Assembly (NCBI GenBank): GCA_030432875.1
Contig: JAUILP010000030.1
Coordinates: 1 to 38,970 of the forward strand
DNA: 38,970 bases
Direction of reading: 5' to 3'
DNA from: Oligoflexia bacterium
Lineage (GTDB): Bacteria > Bdellovibrionota_B > Oligoflexia > Oligoflexales > JAGOVF01
How positions within the stretch are numbered: position 1 is the first letter of the stretch; every line of letters begins with the position of its first letter. This document shows positions 35,054-38,970 of the stretch, one piece after another. Both the position numbers and the translations under genes were made by a program. The notes under the pieces were generated by a model. It did no database searches. It was not told the origin of the DNA and saw only the letters and a list, made by a program, of their open reading frames with translations.

Positions 35054-36814
35054 ATGACCAAACGTAAACCGACCCCAACAGCAGCACCGATAGTAACATA
35101 TAGAAAACTCTGGCCTTTTGTCAGGCCTGAAATTAAATCATTGCTACTCGGTTTGGTGTTTTTAGCTCTTGGTTCCAGTATGGTTCTGGTCTTTCCGCAA
35201 ACAGTTAAACTTACGATAGATCAGGCGCTGACCCAAAAAGATACTCATTTAATAAATCAGCTGGGTTTAGCCATGCTGCTTGTTCTGTTTTTGCAGTCAA
35301 TTGCCGCTGCGGCTCGTTACTATTTGTTTAGTTACGCAGGAGAGCGCATCGTTAAGAATATTCGCGAACATCTTTTTAGTGCTCTGTTAAGGCAGGAAAT
35401 TGGTTTTTATGATGGCCAGATGACAGGTGATCTTATGAGCCGACTTACCGCTGATGCGACGATTTTGCAAAATGCTCTAAGCGTAAATATTTCGATGATT
35501 CTTCGCAACGCGGTTGCCGTTTTAGGTGGTTTAACCTTGCTGCTGGTCACATCGGTTAAATTAACCTTAGCCTTACTGGCTATTTTGCCGCCTGCGGCTT
35601 TTCTTGCGGCTGTTTTTAGTAAAAAAGTAAAAAGTTTATCCCACCAGACTCAGGAATCAATCGGCCTCGCTAGCTCTGTAGCTGAAGAAACCTTGTCTAA
35701 TATCCGTACGGTCAAGTCATTTGCCGCGGAAACATTTGAACTCAGTCGCTATGAAGGGGCCTTAGGCAAAGCGCTAAGTGTGGCAAAACAGCGAATTACC
35801 ATGATAGCAAAATTTATGGGCTCTGTGTCCCTCCTCGGTCTAACCGGAGTCACTGCTGTTATCTGGTACGGAGCACACATGGTCATAAGTAACGAGCTCT
35901 CCATTGGAACCCTTTCCGCATATATTCTTTATACTTTAACTGTCGCTATTTCTTTTGCCACACTTGGGGGGCTGTGGACCGATTTGATGGCGGCGATAGG
36001 TGCTTCAGGCCGAATTTTTCATATTTTAGAGCGTCCTATATACCTGTCTACTTCAGGAACCCAAAAATTGCCCTCTTTGTCCGGAGCCATTAAGTTTTCT
36101 ATGGTAGATTTTTCCTACCCAACGCGTCCGGATGTTTCGGTGTTTCAAGATATGTCGTTTGAGATCGCAGCCGGAGAAATTGTCGCTCTGGTGGGTTCAT
36201 CGGGAAGTGGTAAATCCACAATCGCTGCTTTGGTTCAACGGTTTTATGATCCCACAAGCGGAATGGTTACCCTGGATGGTATTGATTTAAAGGAGCTAGA
36301 TCTTCTTTGGTTGCACCAGCAAATAGGGACGGTTTCTCAGGATCCCGTGTTGATGTCAACATCTATTTGGAACAATATAGCCTATAGCCGCCCTGAGGCC
36401 TCATTTGAGGAAATTACTTCCGCGGCGCGCCTTGCTCATGCTGAAGAATTTATCCTGAAGTTTCCGGACGGCTACAATACCCTTGTCGGCGAGCGCGGCG
36501 TTCAGTTGTCCGGTGGTCAGAGGCAGCGTATCGCTATTGCGCGAGCAACCTTAAAAAATCCAAAAATTCTCATATTAGATGAAGCAACCAGCGCGCTCGA
36601 TGCTGAAAACGAATATTTGGTGCAAGCGGCTTTAGAAAAGCTTATGCAGGCTAAAACAACAATCATCATTGCGCATCGATTGTCGACGGTCAAGCGTGCT
36701 CATCGCGTGGTCGTTATGAATGGTGGCGTTATAGTCGAGATGGGGAGTCCAGAGAAACTTCTTTCTAACAAACAGGGATTCTACTATAGTTTAGTCGAGC
36801 GACAGCTCAGTTAA
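35054..36814 (+). CDS. ABC exporter, fused membrane and ATPase domains (MsbA/TAP-like)
   Basis: A 586-residue half-transporter expected to work as a homodimer, with six membrane segments in the first 320 residues (clear ones at about 34-53, 70-92, 145-167, 168-190 and 255-280) and the nucleotide-binding domain at 345-586. Motifs: Walker A GSSGSGKST, Q-loop TVSQDPVLMS, signature LSGGQRQRIAIARA, Walker B ILILDEATSALD and the switch IIAHRLST. ERGVQLSGGQ is the X-loop region. It resembles ABCB/MsbA-type exporters of lipids, drugs or peptides. The substrate cannot be read. The glutaredoxin-like gene follows 19 bp downstream. Confidence 0.93.
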   Translation: MTKRKPTPTAAPIVTYRKLWPFVRPEIKSLLLGLVFLALGSSMVLVFPQTVKLTIDQALTQKDTHLINQLGLAMLLVLFLQSIAAAARYYLFSYAGERIVKNIREHLFSALLRQEIGFYDGQMTGDLMSRLTADATILQNALSVNISMILRNAVAVLGGLTLLLVTSVKLTLALLAILPPAAFLAAVFSKKVKSLSHQTQESIGLASSVAEETLSNIRTVKSFAAETFELSRYEGALGKALSVAKQRITMIAKFMGSVSLLGLTGVTAVIWYGAHMVISNELSIGTLSAYILYTLTVAISFATLGGLWTDLMAAIGASGRIFHILERPIYLSTSGTQKLPSLSGAIKFSMVDFSYPTRPDVSVFQDMSFEIAAGEIVALVGSSGSGKSTIAALVQRFYDPTSGMVTLDGIDLKELDLLWLHQQIGTVSQDPVLMSTSIWNNIAYSRPEASFEEITSAARLAHAEEFILKFPDGYNTLVGERGVQLSGGQRQRIAIARATLKNPKILILDEATSALDAENEYLVQAALEKLMQAKTTIIIAHRLSTVKRAHRVVVMNGGVIVEMGSPEKLLSNKQGFYYSLVERQLS

Positions 36815-36833
36815 ATCATAAAGGAATAAATGT

Positions 36834-37196
36834 ATGGACCGAAATATCCTCCAAGTTGAGAAGGTAGACCCAGCAGCGTTGAAGGCGATAACTTCGTTTC
36901 ATGAAGACATTGTAAGTGAAGTAAAAGGAGCTATCGAAAAGAATCCTGTAGTCATCGTCGGGATGGCGCATAATCCCTTTGTAAAAAAAGTGCGCAAGGA
37001 ATTTACGGCGTATGGTCTCAGTTTTCAGTATTTAGAATATGGTAGTTATTTTTCTCAGTGGAAACAGCGTTTAGCCATTAAGCTTTGGAGCGGGTGGCCC
37101 ACTTATCCCCAAGTTTTTATCGATGGTGTTTTAATTGGTGGGTGTGCGGAAGCTTTGGCGATGCTTAAAAAAGGGGGGGCTAGCAGGCAGGCGTAA
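36834..37196 (+). CDS. Glutaredoxin-fold protein lacking the active-site cysteine
   Basis: A 120-residue protein with the monothiol glutaredoxin layout: VVIVGM (beta strand), helix VKKVRKEFTAYGL, then WPTYPQVFIDGVLIGGCAEALAML, where TYP is the cis-proline loop (P92) and GGC the glutathione-binding turn. In place of the CGFS or CPYC active site it has GMAHNPFVKK (residues 43-52), with no cysteine. The only cysteine is C104 in IGGC. Redox chemistry of the usual kind is therefore unlikely; it may bind glutathione, an iron-sulfur cluster with other ligands, or a protein partner. AAAGGA precedes the ATG and it is probably co-transcribed with the ABC exporter. Confidence 0.85.
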   Translation: MDRNILQVEKVDPAALKAITSFHEDIVSEVKGAIEKNPVVIVGMAHNPFVKKVRKEFTAYGLSFQYLEYGSYFSQWKQRLAIKLWSGWPTYPQVFIDGVLIGGCAEALAMLKKGGASRQA

Positions 37197-37350
37197 AAGA
37201 GATTCGTAGCCGATGATTGCCAATTTTTTTACAATTGAGCTAATGAGTTATGGTGATACTTAAATAAGAAATGAAGTTTGTTGAAAAATTCTAAATAGTT
37301 TTTAGGTAGCCCTTGATTAGCATTGCTTTAATGCCAAGTTATCTTGTGGG

Positions 37351-38466
37351 TTAAGGAATTATTTGTTTTAGAAAATCTCTTTCAAAATTAGCGCCCCAGG
37401 AACATAAGGAAATATTTTTTTTATGCCTAAGTCCAAAGGATTTTGATTTGCTATTAAGGCGTAAAGTTGCGTCAAAAGTCGTTGTCCAATCAACAATCAG
37501 TTCAGGAGAGCTTTCATTTATATAAAGAGGGATCATTTCGACAATCTGCTCTGACCTTTCCTCGCGAGTCGGATGAGAATCTACAGGTAAGAAATTTGAT
37601 AAATAGTCTTCTGGGGAGAGATAGTTTTCGGGCAATTCTCCCGCCGGGCCTGCAGTAGATAAACTACTAGTTTCTTCGTTGCTAATTTTATCAAACAAAC
37701 TCAAGCTGCTTTCAATAATGTCTTCAGATGACACGCCGAATCTATTGCAAATAATCCCTCCCATGGTATCGGCTTGAGACTCCAAAGACTTCTTTTTGAC
37801 CCAAATGGGTAGCTAGAACTTTTTCCAAAGACTCCGCAAGATTATAAAATCAGATGTTGATTGACTAAATGTTCTTGTTGTTTTGTCATAATGTTTGTTT
37901 AAGTATGTTTTTATCGCCTCTTTTAATTCTTCACCAATATCGGTTGATTCGCGTTCAGAAAGAAGGTCTTTAAATTTTTCAATTTCCACTTGGTGATTTC
38001 TGGTGGAGTGTGCCATTTCATGGCAAACAGTGAAAAGTAACTCCATTGGGTATAAATTTTCTATTGTCGCAGTTGGTAATAGAATATTTTGTTCAAAAGC
38101 TTCCGCATTTATAATGTCTGCTGAATATATGACAAAAGAAAAATCGCGCCAAGGACTCAGTGACTGAATATTAAAGCCTTTATTACTGAATTCTGTTAGA
38201 TAATCTGTTTTACTTTGATAATCCATATCTGCTTCAGGCAGTGTTTTGCTCATATTCGACTTTTCAAGAGGCAATACTGGTTCTCCCAGCATTTGAGCCT
38301 CGGCTAATGAATAAAGGTACCCCTCTTCGACCGGAATAATTTCTGTTTGATGGGTGGGATAGTGTTTTTCTCGAGCATCAAAAGACTGAGATTTTCCACA
38401 GGCATAATGCAAGTTGAAAAAAAAAGACAACAAGGAAAGATGCCGCAACATTTTATTTAAACCCAA
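37351..38466 (-). pseudogene. M48-type zinc metallopeptidase gene interrupted by one in-frame TAG
   Basis: From ATG 38466 the frame encodes 217 residues, stops at TAG (37815-37813), then stays open in the same frame for 153 more residues to 37351. Both parts are needed for an M48 peptidase: HEMAH (H149, H153) lies before the TAG, while the third ligand motif ESQADTMGG (E229) and the M48-typical SHPTREERSEQI lie after it. The start looks like a lipoprotein signal (C23 in LHYAC). TAG is a normal stop elsewhere in the window (fmt, prkA, prfB), so readthrough is not expected. This is probably a recent nonsense mutation or a sequencing error. The first part alone would be inactive. Confidence 0.8.
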
Positions 38467-38870
38467 AGAATTTTAAAATATTATTATCAAAGTAACTCAT
38501 TTCCCCTATTCTCTTCGGGATATACCTTTAAGAACTTGAGAGGAATGAAGAGGTCCTTTGGCTCAAGTTAGTGGTGGCGTATCAAATAAAAAATGTTCAT
38601 TATAATAGGCAGATAAGGTGTCTCAAAGATTTCTTATCTACTCATTTTAAACACAAAAGTAAATAAAAATCTTTATAATAATTGGACTAAGGAGAACAAA
38701 CTTTCTTGAGACTTAAGGTTTGACAGGATGAAGCTCAGCAAATAATGGTTCCGACGAATCTATTGATTCTCATTGATTAGGGCCTGTACTCACATCTAAT
38801 TTAAACTATTGAAATCAAAACAGTTTCTCACGACAATCTTTTTTAAAAAACAAAAGGAAGCTTGAGAAAC
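38467..38870. other. 404-bp spacer between the M48 gene and the transposase start
   Basis: No gene is seen. It holds the promoter of the M48 gene (38599-38626) and presumably the left end of the insertion sequence; a GTTTCTCA/TGAGAAAC inverted pair (38823-38830 and 38863-38870) lies just before the transposase start. The exact IS border cannot be set from one end. Confidence 0.45.
38599..38626 (-). promoter_or_regulatory. Promoter for the interrupted M48 gene
   Basis: Read on the minus strand: TTGAGA (38626-38621), a 16-bp spacer and a perfect TATAAT (38604-38599). It would give a leader of about 125 nt. An intact promoter fits a recently broken gene. Confidence 0.55.
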
Positions 38871-38970
38871 ATGTTGCGGATGATGCTAACCGATCAAGGA
38901 TGGTCGAGGCTGGTGCCAATTTTGAAGAGCCTGCGAGTTCATTATTCACCTGGCATTAGACTCTTTGTTG
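38871..38970 (+). mobile_element. Start of an IS5-family-like transposase, cut by right edge
   Basis: Only about 33 codons are visible. From ATG 38871 (ATGs at 38880 and 38883 also possible; AAGGA about 14 nt upstream of 38871) the frame is open to the edge and reads MLTDQGWSRLVPILKSL, then a VHYSPGIRLFV stretch. This matches the beginning of IS5-family transposases, which start with an 'LTD.QW..L.P.L' pattern. The DDE catalytic residues lie outside the window, so this is a recognition by the first few motifs only. Whether the IS is intact, and where its ends are, cannot be seen. Confidence 0.55.

Noticed and set aside
37351-38466. TAG in the M48 gene as recoded sense codon (e.g. pyrrolysine)
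   Set aside because: TAG is the normal stop of fmt, prkA, prfB and others here, and no recoding signal is visible.

Overview
The window looks like a piece of chromosome from a flagellated, AT-rich Gram-negative bacterium. The mix of outer-membrane barrel and lipoprotein genes, an flbD-motA-motB cluster, the prkA-yeaH-spoVR module, and GTG/TTG starts would fit the Bdellovibrionota/Oligoflexia or a neighbouring deltaproteobacterial-type lineage. That placement is an inference from gene content, not from a marker tree. Most genes are housekeeping or envelope genes. No phage, CRISPR array or secretion-system island is visible.

Layout. 1-1151 (-): secreted zinc metalloprotease cut by the left edge. 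1364-4077 (+): fmt, purN and a secreted protein of unknown function in one run. 4664-6463 (+): a lipoprotein gene with a strong terminator. 6757-10538 (-): xdhA-xdhB, a two-subunit molybdenum hydroxylase. 10539-11650: a repeat-rich zone around ssb (-). 11987-13447 (+): a lipoprotein, then smc (+). 17452-24299 (-): flbD, motA, motB, a TPR protein, an orphan solute-binding-like protein and map. 24470-25580 (+): prfB, which needs a +1 programmed frameshift at CTT-TGA. 25771-32684 (+): prkA, yeaH, spoVR and a FlgT-like/barrel envelope protein. 32807-32882: tRNA-Ala(UGC). 33208-34771: a small outer-membrane barrel gene (+) convergent with a protein-glutaminase-like lipoprotein gene (-). 35054-37196 (+): an ABC exporter and a glutaredoxin-fold protein without its active-site cysteine. 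37351-38466 (-): an M48-type peptidase gene split by one in-frame TAG. 38871-38970 (+): the first codons of what looks like an IS5-family transposase, running off the right edge.

The most interesting non-coding signal is a family of about 75-nt two-hairpin repeats, with four copies (two well preserved, one partial, one degenerate). Each lies just 3' of a stop codon (ssb twice in tandem, the 11987 lipoprotein gene, prkA) and in the sense orientation of that gene. The copies show compensatory base-pair changes in both hairpins, which suggests a structure maintained at the RNA or single-stranded DNA level. A second family (71 and 118 bp, inverted ends around CTCAAAAAG) sits on both sides of ssb, with an extra 105-bp tandem copy. 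A third repeat (44 bp, twice) lies between prkA and yeaH.

All calls come from reading the sequence and translations. No database search or folding program was run.
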